Shown: piece by piece, positions 7,010 to 15,889 of the stretch
How positions within the stretch are numbered: the stretch's first letter is position 1
How the letters are laid out: every line of letters starts with the position of its first letter
NCBI RefSeq assembly: GCF_000429965.1
Contig: NZ_KE387005.1
Coordinates: forward strand, 213,347-277,346
Direction: 5' to 3'
Length of the DNA: 64,000 nucleotides
From: Desulfogranum mediterraneum DSM 13871
Lineage (GTDB): Bacteria; Desulfobacterota; Desulfobulbia; Desulfobulbales; Desulfobulbaceae
Position numbers and translations under genes: made by a program
Notes under the pieces: generated by a model
Databases searched by the model: none
Told to the model about the DNA's origin: nothing
Seen by the model: only the letters and a program-made list of their open reading frames with translations

Positions 7010-9379
7010 ATGACACCGGAAATCACCATGGTATTCAGCATCCTGGCGGTGGTGCTCCTTGTCCTGATCACCGAGTGGATGCCGCTTGAGGTCCTGGCCC
7101 TCCTCGTTCTGGGCGCCTTGGCACTGACCGGCCTGGTGAGTCCGGTTGAAGCGCTGGCCGGATTCAGCAACCCGGCGGTGGTCACCATCTGGGCCGTTTT
7201 TATCCTCAGCGGCGGTCTGACCAGGACCGGGATCGCCAACATCCTCGGCAGGTTTCTCCTCAGGGTGGTCGGCAGGAGGAGATCCCGGTTGGTGATCGTG
7301 ATCATGCTGATCGCCGGGGTTCTCTCAGCCTTTATGAACAATGTTGCCGTGGCCGCCCTGATGTTGCCGGTGGTCATGGATGTTGCCCGAAAGACCCGGA
7401 GCTCCCCCTCGCTGTTGCTGATGCCCCTCGCCTATGGAACGCTGCTGGGCGGGGTGACCACCATGATCGGGACCCCACCCAATATCCTGGTGAGTGAGGC
7501 ATTACGCGCCAACGGGCTTGAACCGTTCAGACTCTTTGACTTTTCACCGATCGGCTTACTGGTCATGGCGAGCGGCATCCTCTTTGTCACCTATATCGGT
7601 ACGCGCCTGCTTCCCCGGAAAACCAGCGTCGTCAGCCCGACAGGAACGGAAAACAAGGGGGTACTGGCCCACTATCGATTGCAGGAACGGCTTTTTCGTA
7701 TCAAGATCCCCGAACATTCCGCCCTGATCGGCAAAACCCTGGCAGACAGCCACCTTGGCTCACGCCTGGGTCTGAATGTGATAGGCATTAATCGTGGAGG
7801 GATCTCGGATCTTGCCCCGGAGATAACCAAAACCATCCTGCCGGGAGATGAGCTGGTTGTCGAAGGGCGGCTTGACCGGATCCAGGAGATGAATAACTGG
7901 GGCCAGCTCTTAAGCGAGGCCCGGGATCCCGACAAATCAAGCCTCCATGAGTACGGCATCCAGGTGGCGGAGGTCCGGCTTGGTACAGGATCCGAGTTCC
8001 AGGCAAAGACCATTTCCAAGATTGGTTTTCGCAACCAGTATGGGCTCAATGTCCTCTTTATCCAGCGAGATGAGGAGAAGATCATCGAGAATGTCAAGAC
8101 CGTGCCGCTCCAGGATGGGGATACCTTGGTGGTATGCGGGCCAATTGCCCGGATTGACGCCTTGGCTACGATCGCCGGAGTGCTGCCGCCGAGAGTCCTG
8201 GAGAAAGCAGTGATCCGGAGTCACTATGCCTTTGGCAGGAAGATGCGCCTGTTCAGCGTGCCCAGGGACTCCAAACTCCTGGGCCAGACGGTCAGTGAAA
8301 GTTGCCTTGGAGATGCCCTGGACATGCAGATTCTCTCCATCGTCCGGGAAGACGGCACTGCCATGATACCTTCCTCTGATATGCACTTTGAGCCGGGCGA
8401 CAGGTTGATCATCTCCGGACTCTCGGATATGATCGCCGTCCTCCTGATGCGCGGACTTGAGGGAGTTTTTGTGAAAGATGAGGAGAGCAGCGAGGATATC
8501 TCAATCCTGGAGAACGAGAAGGTGGGCCTGGTGGAGGTTGCGCTCTCCCCCTACTCCACCCATCTGGGCCAGAGCCTGCGGGAACTCCGTTTCCGGGAGA
8601 AATATGGTCTGACGGTGCTGGCCGTCTGGCGCAATGGCCAGGTCACCCGTTCAGGACTTCGGGACCTGCGGCTGCAGTTGGGGGACGCCCTGCTGCTCTT
8701 TGGCGACTGGAAACGGCTGTCCTTTCTCGGCCAGGAGGCGGATTTCCTGGTGTTAACGGAAAATATGCAGGAACCTGCCCGGGAAGATAAGGCCACGACC
8801 GCCCTGGCGATCATGGTTGCGGTCCTCCTGCCGGTGATTCTTGGCTGGGTGCCGATCTATATCGCCGTGGTGATCGGGGCTGCCCTGATGGTGCTGAGCA
8901 AATGTCTGACCATGGATGAGGCCTACCGCTACATCGACTGGAAGGCGGTTTTTCTTATTGCCGGCATGCTTCCCCTGGGAACGGCTCTGGAAAGATCCGG
9001 GGCCGCAGCCCTGGTGGCCGGAAATGTGATTGACGTCCTCGGGCCCTACGGCCCCGAGGCGATCCTCTTCGGGATGCTTGTCATAACCTTTACCGCCACC
9101 AGCATCATTCCCACCGCAGCCCTGGTGGTACTGATGGTTCCCATTGCCCTGAAGACCTCTGCCGGGCTTGGAATCTCCCCCTACCCTCTGATGATGGGCA
9201 TTGCCATGGCAGCCTCCTCCAGTTTCACCTCACCCATCTCCCATCCGGCCAATGTCCTGGTCATGGGGCCGGGCGGATATCGCTTTATGGATTACGTCAA
9301 GGTCGGGGTGCCGCTGAGCCTGCTGATTCTTGTCATCCTGATGGTGACGATCCCCCTATTCTGGCCACTCGCCCCCTGA
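7010..9379 (+). CDS. SLC13-type (DASS) permease with four RCK_C-like domains
   Basis: A 789-residue inner-membrane transporter of the divalent anion:Na+ symporter type. Membrane segments fill residues 1-200 and 600-789. The family signatures IGTPPNILV and SHPANVLVMGPGGYRF are present, one in each half. Between them lie four similar cytosolic blocks (about 225-300, 320-395, 413-485, 504-580), each with a LGxxL..RxxYGLxVL..GDxLLxxG pattern as in RCK_C/TrkA_C domains; two is the usual number. An AGAGGG box precedes the ATG at 7010, favoured over an upstream TTG at 6977. The substrate may be sulfate, a dicarboxylate or another anion, and it is not decided by sequence. Confidence 0.88.
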   Translation: MTPEITMVFSILAVVLLVLITEWMPLEVLALLVLGALALTGLVSPVEALAGFSNPAVVTIWAVFILSGGLTRTGIANILGRFLLRVVGRRRSRLVIVIMLIAGVLSAFMNNVAVAALMLPVVMDVARKTRSSPSLLLMPLAYGTLLGGVTTMIGTPPNILVSEALRANGLEPFRLFDFSPIGLLVMASGILFVTYIGTRLLPRKTSVVSPTGTENKGVLAHYRLQERLFRIKIPEHSALIGKTLADSHLGSRLGLNVIGINRGGISDLAPEITKTILPGDELVVEGRLDRIQEMNNWGQLLSEARDPDKSSLHEYGIQVAEVRLGTGSEFQAKTISKIGFRNQYGLNVLFIQRDEEKIIENVKTVPLQDGDTLVVCGPIARIDALATIAGVLPPRVLEKAVIRSHYAFGRKMRLFSVPRDSKLLGQTVSESCLGDALDMQILSIVREDGTAMIPSSDMHFEPGDRLIISGLSDMIAVLLMRGLEGVFVKDEESSEDISILENEKVGLVEVALSPYSTHLGQSLRELRFREKYGLTVLAVWRNGQVTRSGLRDLRLQLGDALLLFGDWKRLSFLGQEADFLVLTENMQEPAREDKATTALAIMVAVLLPVILGWVPIYIAVVIGAALMVLSKCLTMDEAYRYIDWKAVFLIAGMLPLGTALERSGAAALVAGNVIDVLGPYGPEAILFGMLVITFTATSIIPTAALVVLMVPIALKTSAGLGISPYPLMMGIAMAASSSFTSPISHPANVLVMGPGGYRFMDYVKVGVPLSLLILVILMVTIPLFWPLAP

Positions 9380-10404
9380 CCCGGAGTTATCAGAAATCAG
9401 GAACCATCTGCCCTGAAGCCCTGCAGCTGTCACCCGGATCCGGAAAAACCGGCTGCTGTCACCCGGCTGATTGCGCCTTGACTCCCCCCACACCATCCTC
9501 CAGCAAGCCCCTGGTAATCACCCCAGGACCAGACGGGCTCGCCCCTCCCACGCTGCCTGCCCCTGCCTCTCCACAGCATGGACAGCACCCTTCAAACGAC
9601 AGACTAACATCCTCTTGATTTCATAGACTTTTTGAGATCTATCCGAATCTGCCAACGCCCTGAGCCCGGATCGAAAACCCAAAGAAGCTGCGATACTGTT
9701 TCAGCCAGACTTCGCCTGGCGCACCCGAAGGTTGAGGTATAATCAGGAAACATCTTTACACTTGTCCAATTCCGAAAATTTACCCCTGCCAGCTCAAATA
9801 TTCATTTATCATTAATGATAAAAACCTCTTTGAATAGCTGCTGAAATAGCTTCCTCGGCTCGTGTGGTCATTACAAAAAAAAGAGCTTAAATTTTCCGTC
9901 TATGCCGATTAATTCCAGAAGTCCAAACCGTTATTCGGGAATTTCCATCTTTGCCGTCCCCTCTCAAGATAACACCTCGACGTATTAACCTCATGATTCA
10001 AAACTGTTAAGTGCCATGTTAATCTTTAGGTGCGGAAATTGCATTTTTACAAGTCAGCACCTTGCCATTTTCAAAAATACCAAAATATCGTTTATTAAAA
10101 CATCGACCATGACACACCTTAAAAGTCCGAAGTTATTAACTTTAAAGTCTATACAGAGTTTCATCTCTACAGTAGAGGCTTTTTTATGAGATCCGCATAG
10201 GAGTAATTCCAAAAGAGGAGACTGTATAGACAGAAAACAAACAATGAGATAATTGATTTCCTTAAAAAAGTAAAAGTCAGGCAAAGGGCGGCGGTTTATC
10301 CTGCCCGATTCCCTGACTGGACAGACCCAATTCAATTGAAAGGAGTCTTAGCTAAGTTGGCAGGTGTGAAAAACTAAACTCAATAGAAAGAGGAGGTGAA
10401 GTGC
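9380..10404. other. 1-kb gene-free region, increasingly AT-rich
   Basis: No convincing gene was found. The left part carries a short direct repeat, GCTGTCACCCGG, at 9426-9437 and again about 25 bases later. From about 9600 the base composition becomes AT-rich, unlike the flanking transporter gene. The last 130 bases form the leader of the dockerin gene. An open minus-strand frame at 10054-10335 has no ribosome-binding site or family resemblance. Confidence 0.4.
10276..10317 (+). promoter_or_regulatory. Leader hairpin upstream of the dockerin gene
   Basis: An imperfect inverted repeat pairs GTCAGG with CCTGAC and, inside that, GGGC with GCCC, about 90 bases before the start codon. It could be a regulatory or stabilising element. 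No named riboswitch was recognised. Confidence 0.3.
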
Positions 10405-13065
10405 ATGAATGATCGTCTTTATAACAGACTGGAAAGATTTGCCATCCTCTTCTTCCTGAACATCACGGCAGCGTTGGTGCTCACGCTCCCCGCCAGCGCA
10501 GCATTAGAATTAATCTCCATCCAGGATATCAACCCTGACAACTCAAATCTCGATCCCAGCGTGGGTTCATCCGGTCGTATTAACGGGCTTGCGAGAGCCC
10601 CTGGCAATGATGATGTCTTCTATGCAGCCAGCGAATGGGGCGGGCTTTACAAGACAACGAATAAGGGGCGAAAATGGTTTAGGTTGGATCGACACCTTCC
10701 GACCGCCATGTGGGATGTGGAGGTTGACCCGACTAACGCAGAAAAAATATACGCGACATCTTTCTACGATGGCCGATCATTTCCCCTCTCAGGCATCCAG
10801 GTGAGCTTAAACGGTGGCGAATCCTGGGTGCATCCCACCACGGCCATCCCGCCGAAAAATTTCTGTGAATTAGACCCTGCTAAAGACAGGAACATTGATG
10901 CGCGAGACGAGCCTTCAGCCTTTGGGATAAGTATCGATCCAGACAATACTCGGAACGTCTACATCGGTACGAACTGTGGTCTTGCAATCAGCAACGATTC
11001 CGGTTTTAGCTGGAGATTTGTGGACCCCACACCTAGTCCTTCCAACTCTGCCAATAACATCTGGGATGTCGTCGTGCACGATAACGGGATAATTGACATC
11101 TGTGGTGATGACGGCCATCTCCGCTCAATCGATGATGGGAACACATGGACCGGAGGCGGCGGAGTACCAAAGGGGCGCTGCTCTATCGCTGTTTCTCCCC
11201 ACGAGGCGGATGTGCTCTTCATTGCCGCCAATGACGAGCATGCCTATGAATCGGACGATGGGGGCATAACCTGGAACAATCTGGGAACCCCCGAAACAAC
11301 CGGGACGGCTCATCGAATCGCATTCGTGGAAACGAATGCGCGGACAGGAGATGCCTTTGACCTCTGGTTTGGTGACGTCTATCTGTATCGGGTCGGCTGC
11401 CAAAGCAATCCAGTTGGTGGCGGGCTACGATGTCCCTTGGCATCGGCAACGCCTCCCCTGCCGGCCTGGGAGTACGCATCAAGCGGCGCTCACGTCGATG
11501 TTGGGAGCATTGTATTCGAAGATTCGAGGGTGGTCCAGAACGCGTGCCCGCTGATGTTTTCCAACGACGGTGGGGTTTACTACAACACCGACGTCAGCGC
11601 AAGTTGTCAAAATCCACAGTGGGAACAGCCAGATGTTTCCCCGCACGTGCTGTGGGTGTACGGGATGGGAGGCGCCGATCAGCCAGGCGACGCCGAGGAA
11701 GATCTCTATTTCGGCACGCAGGATAATGCCATCTGGGGCACCACGAATGCCGGGCAGAGCCCAAAACCCGACTGGCAAGCCGGACATTGTTGCGATGTCT
11801 ATGACGTGGCTACGGATGGGAACAGTGTGTTGTATACCAGCAATGCTGGAGGCCTCCTTCTGACCGATCGACATTTGGCTGGAAATACAAATATTAATCC
11901 CGGTCATGGTGCGATCGATAATAGTCATTTCGCACAGGGAGTGGCCACTTGGGAGCGGAATCACTTTGTTGTATTGACGCAGGACTGCGATCAAGACTCC
12001 ACTACGCATACCCTGTCTCCCTGCCCTAGCGGAGCCATGAGTGAAGACGGCGGCGTCTTCATTACCGATGATATTACTGCCAATACAATCACCTGGACAG
12101 AGCTTGGGAAGACAACCAAACCACCCACTGACATTAGCGAAATCGATCTGCTTGGTGAAGTTCAGGTTGCCGTCGATGACAGCGGCACACCGACATTTTA
12201 TGTTCTGGTAGGAGCCTTCCCTGGCGACAAATCACGCGTGGCTCATAGGCTCTGGAAGTTCGAGGGAATAGACGGGACAGGTAACTGGGAGCGCATTGAC
12301 ACCAACATCCCCGGCGGTCTTGATAGCGGAAGCGTTGGAATCTTCGCAGTAGCTCCGAGTGATCCCAATCGGTTGTATGCTTCGTACTTTGATGAGGTGG
12401 GGGTATTTCGGGGGATGCTCTTCTCGAATGACGGTGGCACAACCTGGCAGAGAGATCGCGATCTACCCAGATCTGAGGAGATGGTAGGGCTAGACAGCCG
12501 AATGACAGGCAAAGGGATTTTTAAGTACCAGAACTTTATGGGTCCCAACACGTTCCTTGGCTCAAGCGCCTTTGGTGGCCTTGCGGGCTATACCCAGCCC
12601 ACATTGATCGCCTTCGACCCGGAGGACCCAAACCTCATCGTGGCGGCTGGCCATGACTCGGGGATATTTCTCAGCCAAGACGGAGGATTTCACTGGGACC
12701 TGCTGACCGATCCCTTCGATTCCGGCATCTCCGGTGTCCCGCACTTGCCGAATCCCTGGTTTGCCTACTTTGACCATGAGCCGGCCGGGATAGTGAACGA
12801 CAAGTTGGTTGGCAGGCTAAACATCTACATCGGCACGCTTGGTCGAGGCGTGTGGAGGATTGTGCTTACTGATACCGACCTCAACGCCGATAACTGCGTG
12901 GATCGATTGGATTTAAACCTTCTCCTGAATGTTATCCGAGGGCGTTCCGAGGTGGACCCGGGCCTGGAGTTTGATATCAATGGAGACGGGGCAGTGAACA
13001 TCGCTGATGCGCGTAAGTTGGTCACCTACTTCACCAATCCTCGAGGAGCACGCTGTCAGGAATGA
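10405..13065 (+). CDS. Secreted Asp-box beta-propeller protein with C-terminal dockerin
   Basis: An 886-residue exported protein. A signal peptide ends near PASAALE. The body carries at least seven Asp-box (BNR) motifs of the S-x-D-x-G-x-x-W type, such as SNDSGFSWRF, SIDDGNTWTG, SDDGGITWNN, SNDGGTTWQR and SQDGGFHWDL, so it is probably a sialidase-like or Vps10-like beta-propeller. The C-terminal 62 residues hold two calcium-binding F-hand repeats, DLNADNCVDRLD (about 825) and DINGDGAVNIAD (about 857), forming a type I dockerin. The start at 10405 follows AGAGGAGGTGA. The next gene is cohesin-like, suggesting a binding partner. Enzymatic activity is unknown; no catalytic sialidase residues were assigned. 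Confidence 0.85.
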   Translation: MNDRLYNRLERFAILFFLNITAALVLTLPASAALELISIQDINPDNSNLDPSVGSSGRINGLARAPGNDDVFYAASEWGGLYKTTNKGRKWFRLDRHLPTAMWDVEVDPTNAEKIYATSFYDGRSFPLSGIQVSLNGGESWVHPTTAIPPKNFCELDPAKDRNIDARDEPSAFGISIDPDNTRNVYIGTNCGLAISNDSGFSWRFVDPTPSPSNSANNIWDVVVHDNGIIDICGDDGHLRSIDDGNTWTGGGGVPKGRCSIAVSPHEADVLFIAANDEHAYESDDGGITWNNLGTPETTGTAHRIAFVETNARTGDAFDLWFGDVYLYRVGCQSNPVGGGLRCPLASATPPLPAWEYASSGAHVDVGSIVFEDSRVVQNACPLMFSNDGGVYYNTDVSASCQNPQWEQPDVSPHVLWVYGMGGADQPGDAEEDLYFGTQDNAIWGTTNAGQSPKPDWQAGHCCDVYDVATDGNSVLYTSNAGGLLLTDRHLAGNTNINPGHGAIDNSHFAQGVATWERNHFVVLTQDCDQDSTTHTLSPCPSGAMSEDGGVFITDDITANTITWTELGKTTKPPTDISEIDLLGEVQVAVDDSGTPTFYVLVGAFPGDKSRVAHRLWKFEGIDGTGNWERIDTNIPGGLDSGSVGIFAVAPSDPNRLYASYFDEVGVFRGMLFSNDGGTTWQRDRDLPRSEEMVGLDSRMTGKGIFKYQNFMGPNTFLGSSAFGGLAGYTQPTLIAFDPEDPNLIVAAGHDSGIFLSQDGGFHWDLLTDPFDSGISGVPHLPNPWFAYFDHEPAGIVNDKLVGRLNIYIGTLGRGVWRIVLTDTDLNADNCVDRLDLNLLLNVIRGRSEVDPGLEFDINGDGAVNIADARKLVTYFTNPRGARCQE

Positions 13066-13077
13066 TTTGACTTATGG

Positions 13078-13216
13078 GTACCTTGAAAAATTAGATTTTT
13101 CGATCAAGGTCAAGGCGTGCGATAAATTTTACCGCAGGCATATATCTGATATTCCGAGGATAAAATTTTGAGTGCAACGCCGAGATTGGAAGAAAAAGCA
13201 ATTTTTCAAGGTGGCC
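13078..13216. mobile_element. MITE-like repeat, copy A
   Basis: A 139-bp non-coding element with terminal inverted repeats. The left end reads GGTACCTTGAAAAATT and the inverted right end GGCCACCTTGAAAAATT. It shares blocks with copy B at 45137-45286, including GAGGATAAAAT, TTGGAAGA and TTTTCAAG followed by GGCC. It sits between the dockerin and PEP-CTERM genes. No transposase is encoded, so any movement would be in trans. Confidence 0.7.
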
Positions 13217-13294
13217 TTATAACTTCCACTTCTTCTGCTAGATGGGAAGATAGTTGAATCACTATCCTTTAACAATTAAATAAGGAGAGAGAAA

Positions 13295-13900
13295 ATGAGA
13301 AGGCTCCTGGTTCTATTCATCCTGCTTTCTTCCACAACCATGGTTGCCGGGCAGGCCATGGCGATCACGCTGTCCCTCTCGGCCTCATCGCCGCATCTTA
13401 TTACACCAGGCGCGCCGGTAGTGGTTAGTGCTGGTATCTCTGACCTGGCCTCTGGAGGGCCTGAGTCCCTGGGCGCCTTCGAATTTGACATCACATATGA
13501 CAGCACGATCCTGGACTTCGAGTTTGTGCATTTTTTTCCCTTCTTGGGGGATCCGGATCCTTTTGCCTTCGAGACCAGTACATTTGTGGATGCAAGCATA
13601 CCCGGGGTAGTCCATGTGGAGGAGGTTTCCCTGCTTTTCGATAGTGAGTTAGACCTCCTCCAACCGGAGAGCTTCCTCCTCGTGAGTGTAACTTTTACGG
13701 CGGCGGACCTAGGGGGTAGCGGTCTCATTTTTGATAACGTCGTTCTGAGCGATGCTCTTGGGCTTGTCCTAGCGGATCCCACGCTGGAAAACACAAGTGT
13801 AAATGTGCTCCCCGTCCCCGAACCCACCACTCTACTCTTATTGGGCTTCGGTTTAGCTGGGCTGTTTGGCTGGCGGCGGAAGGCGATCCAAACCAACTAA
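13295..13900 (+). CDS. Cohesin-like PEP-CTERM surface protein
   Basis: A 201-residue exported protein. The N-terminal signal peptide ends near VAGQAMA. The middle (residues 28-165) resembles a cohesin fold, with GAFEFDITYDSTILDF and a later FLLVSVTFTA strand. The C-terminus is a textbook PEP-CTERM sorting signal: PVPEPTTLLLLGFGLAGLFG then WRRK. Such tails are recognised and cleaved by an exosortase, leaving the protein on the outer surface or in an exopolysaccharide matrix; no exosortase gene is in this window. AAGGAGAGAG precedes the ATG. With the dockerin protein upstream, it may act as anchor for a secreted partner. The cohesin call is from pattern only. Confidence 0.8.
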   Translation: MRRLLVLFILLSSTTMVAGQAMAITLSLSASSPHLITPGAPVVVSAGISDLASGGPESLGAFEFDITYDSTILDFEFVHFFPFLGDPDPFAFETSTFVDASIPGVVHVEEVSLLFDSELDLLQPESFLLVSVTFTAADLGGSGLIFDNVVLSDALGLVLADPTLENTSVNVLPVPEPTTLLLLGFGLAGLFGWRRKAIQTN

Positions 13901-13994
13901 TACTTGAAAATAGGACAATTATTACATCATAGGAGAGGTGGCTTCGTTTGTTTGGACAAGATTTACTGCTTTTAAGGTGGAATCTCCTGCCAAG

Positions 13995-14189
13995 TTACGC
14001 TGCCTGTTCGACCGTCGGCAACATTACGGCATACGCCTCATCGGGCGTCTTCTTCTCTAATTTTGAATGGGGTCTATTGCGATTGTACCAATCAAGATAG
14101 CGCATGATCGATTTGCGGGCCTCGGCGATTGAGTCATAGGCGAACAGGGAGATTTTCTCATATTTCCTGAATTCGTATAATAAGCGCAT
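13995..14189 (-). pseudogene. IS3-family transposase C-terminal fragment
   Basis: The 64-residue frame contains YLDWYNRNRPHSKLEKKTPD followed by EAY, the conserved end of the integrase core of IS3-family OrfB transposases. The rest of the protein, including the DDE catalytic residues, is missing upstream. It is a truncated insertion sequence. Confidence 0.8.
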
Positions 14190-14286
14190 AACCTCTGTAG
14201 GTAGCTGAAGAGAAACGCATCTTTGAGAAAAGCAAGACTTAGGTGTATTTTGGAAAAAGCTACCAAACTATTTCCAGAGGGCACAA

Positions 14287-14436
14287 ATGAGCTACCAACA
14301 CCTAAGCCTTGCAGAAAGGCACTATATCGAGACAAGCCGAAAAAAGGGAGTATCTCGCAACCAGATCGCAAAAGATATCGGCCGTTCTCAAAGTACGATT
14401 TCTCGTGAAATACTCGGTAATACTGGTCTAAAATAA
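14287..14436 (+). pseudogene. IS30-family transposase N-terminal fragment
   Basis: The frame MSYQHLSLAERHYIETSRKK continues as GVSRNQIAKDIGRSQSTISR, the N-terminal helix-turn-helix of IS30 transposases. It ends after 49 codons exactly where the next repeat element begins, so the remaining roughly 270 residues were lost, probably when that element inserted or by later deletion. Confidence 0.8.
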
Positions 14437-14900
14437 ATGGGGTCAGAGTAAAATTAAACTGTATCAATACGATCTCAGGAATGGTAAGTCGACGTTCATA
14501 ACTATCACCACTCCCGTAAAGAAGCAATGGCCAGATCTGTTTTGCTTCAGAAGAAGACTTTGGCGCATATGCTGGTTGGCTCAAAGAGTACTCCAGCAGA
14601 TTATCCGGTCAATGGACTCGGTGTTGCTTCTGATCTGTGTACACCGCACCCTGAATACCTTGGATTGGGTACCGATTCCGTGGAACGGCGGAATAGGTAT
14701 CGTGCTCTGTTTGCCCAGCAGGTAGAAGGGAGATTGTTGACAAAAGTACGAGCGAATACCAACAAAGGGCTGGCTGTCGGAACTCATCGATTTAAAAAAG
14801 AAATTGAGAAGTTAAACGGCAGGAGGGTAAAGGCAAGAAAAAGGGGACGGCCGCTGGGGTGACGAAAAAAAACAATTTAATTTTACTCTGACCCTATTTA
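14434..14900. mobile_element. RAYT-type element remnant bounded by 25-bp inverted repeats
   Basis: The left end (14434-14458, TAAATGGGGTCAGAGTAAAA then TTAAA) and right end (14876-14900) are inverted copies agreeing at 24 of 25 positions. The GGGTCAGAGTAAAATT motif commonly flanks Y1/REP-associated transposase genes. The interior carries the end of such a gene; most of the coding region is deleted. Confidence 0.7.
14527..14862 (+). pseudogene. REP-associated (Y1) transposase, C-terminal fragment
   Basis: The last 75 codons read DLCTPHPEYLGL, then RYRALF, then ATNKGLAVGTHRFKKEIE and RVKARKRGRP, matching the end of RAYT/Y1 transposases (TNKG..G..RF..EIE..GRR...RGRP). The N-terminal HUH and catalytic tyrosine region is absent. 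The open frame's own first residues are probably not meaningful. Non-functional. Confidence 0.75.
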
Positions 14901-15050
14901 AGGTACGCCAGGTCGCCCTTGCTTTCGGCTAGTATTTATGCTCCTGTCATCACGACAGTAACAGGGTTTACATAGAGGGGACTTGCACCCCATAAGATCA
15001 CGCCCATGCCGGGCGTACACAATTTGCTGCACTCGAGCAGTACGTTATAT
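14901..15050 (+). other. Integron cassette end with attC-like site (remnant)
   Basis: The sequence ACTTGCACCCCATAAGATCA followed by CGCCCATGCCGGGCGTACAC resembles the tail of many integron gene cassettes. A short palindrome, CTGC-ACTCGA-GCAG (15028-15041), then TACGTTATAT, could be a shortened attC with a GTTRRRY-like right core. The identification is by pattern memory. The site is incomplete compared with typical 57-140-bp attC sites. Confidence 0.4.
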
Positions 15051-15062
15051 TTCGAGGTAAAA

Positions 15063-15806
15063 TTGAATAATAATTTCAAAATTTCAGTTGCTCAGATTTC
15101 TTCAGTAAAAGGCGATGTTTCTACCAATATCAAAATGCACCTTAATGCAGTGAGAAAAGCTGTCGATTCTGGCATTTCATATATTGTATTTCCCGAATTA
15201 TCATTGACAGGCTATGAACCGCAATTGTCAGCGGAACTGGCTTTTTCTAAAAATGATCCCCGGTTAAAGCCATTAACAGAAGCAGCAGTTGATTATAAAA
15301 TTCATATCGTTGCAGGAGCTCCGCTGCAAAACGACAGCCTCCCTTGTATCGGTGAGTTTATTATAACGCCTAACGGACAGATCGAAACATATTCTAAAAT
15401 GAATTTACATCCGGGAGAAGAAAAATATTTTTCTGTCGGCAAAAGCTACCATTCCGTCAGTTTCGGTAAATTAAATATATTCAATGCGATCTGTGCTGAT
15501 ACAAACAATCCGAACCATGTTGAAGCCTGCGTTAATATGGGCGCATCGATATATATTGCTGGAGTTCTCGTTAGCGCTGACGGATATGAAACTGATACGC
15601 AAAAGTTAGAGAGCTATGCCAGAAAATTTAGTTTGCTCGTTGCAATGGCAAATTACAACAAACCTACCGGCGCCTGGGTTCCGACAGGCAAAAGCGCTAT
15701 CTGGGGACCATCTGGATTAATTGCAGCCGCAGATCGGACCCAAAATACCTTAGTTGTTGCAGAGAATTCATATTCGGGTTGGAAAGGGGCAACAGTCGAA
15801 ATATAG
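15063..15806 (+). CDS. Carbon-nitrogen hydrolase (nitrilase superfamily), cassette gene
   Basis: A 247-residue cytosolic amidase or nitrilase-superfamily enzyme. The Glu-Lys-Cys catalytic triad is visible: Glu in VFPELSLTGYEP near residue 45, Lys in TYSKMNLHPGEE near 114, and Cys in NAICADTNNPNH near 146. No ATG lies near the natural N-terminus, so a TTG at 15063, behind GAGGT, is proposed; an upstream ATG at 15006 would fall inside the attC-like site. The gene is visibly AT-rich against GC-rich neighbours and is followed directly by an attC-like palindrome, which fits a mobile cassette. The substrate is unknown. Confidence 0.82.
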   Translation: MNNNFKISVAQISSVKGDVSTNIKMHLNAVRKAVDSGISYIVFPELSLTGYEPQLSAELAFSKNDPRLKPLTEAAVDYKIHIVAGAPLQNDSLPCIGEFIITPNGQIETYSKMNLHPGEEKYFSVGKSYHSVSFGKLNIFNAICADTNNPNHVEACVNMGASIYIAGVLVSADGYETDTQKLESYARKFSLLVAMANYNKPTGAWVPTGKSAIWGPSGLIAAADRTQNTLVVAENSYSGWKGATVEI

Positions 15807-15810
15807 CCCG

Positions 15811-15889
15811 GCGCTGAACTAGGACGCAAAAGGGTTCCGGCCGCTATTGCTCCCTTCACTCTTTTGCGCCGGTTAGCATAACGTTGTGC
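15811..15889 (+). other. attC-like recombination site after the nitrilase gene
   Basis: An imperfect palindrome starts 4 bases after the stop codon. The left arm GCTGAACTAGGACGCAAAAG pairs with the right arm CTTTTGCGCCGGTTAGC, leaving unpaired extra bases on one side, as in attC hairpins. It ends in AACGTTGTGC, similar to the GTTRRRY core. The last four bases are also the 5' end of the group II intron. Confidence 0.55.

Noticed and set aside
10054-10335. 93-codon minus-strand frame in the dockerin-gene leader
   Set aside because: No start signal and no family resemblance; the frame lies in AT-rich non-coding DNA with stops in other frames.
14057-14584. 175-codon minus-strand frame across the IS30 and RAYT fragments
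   Set aside because: It runs across the junction of several mobile fragments in the wrong frame for each of them.
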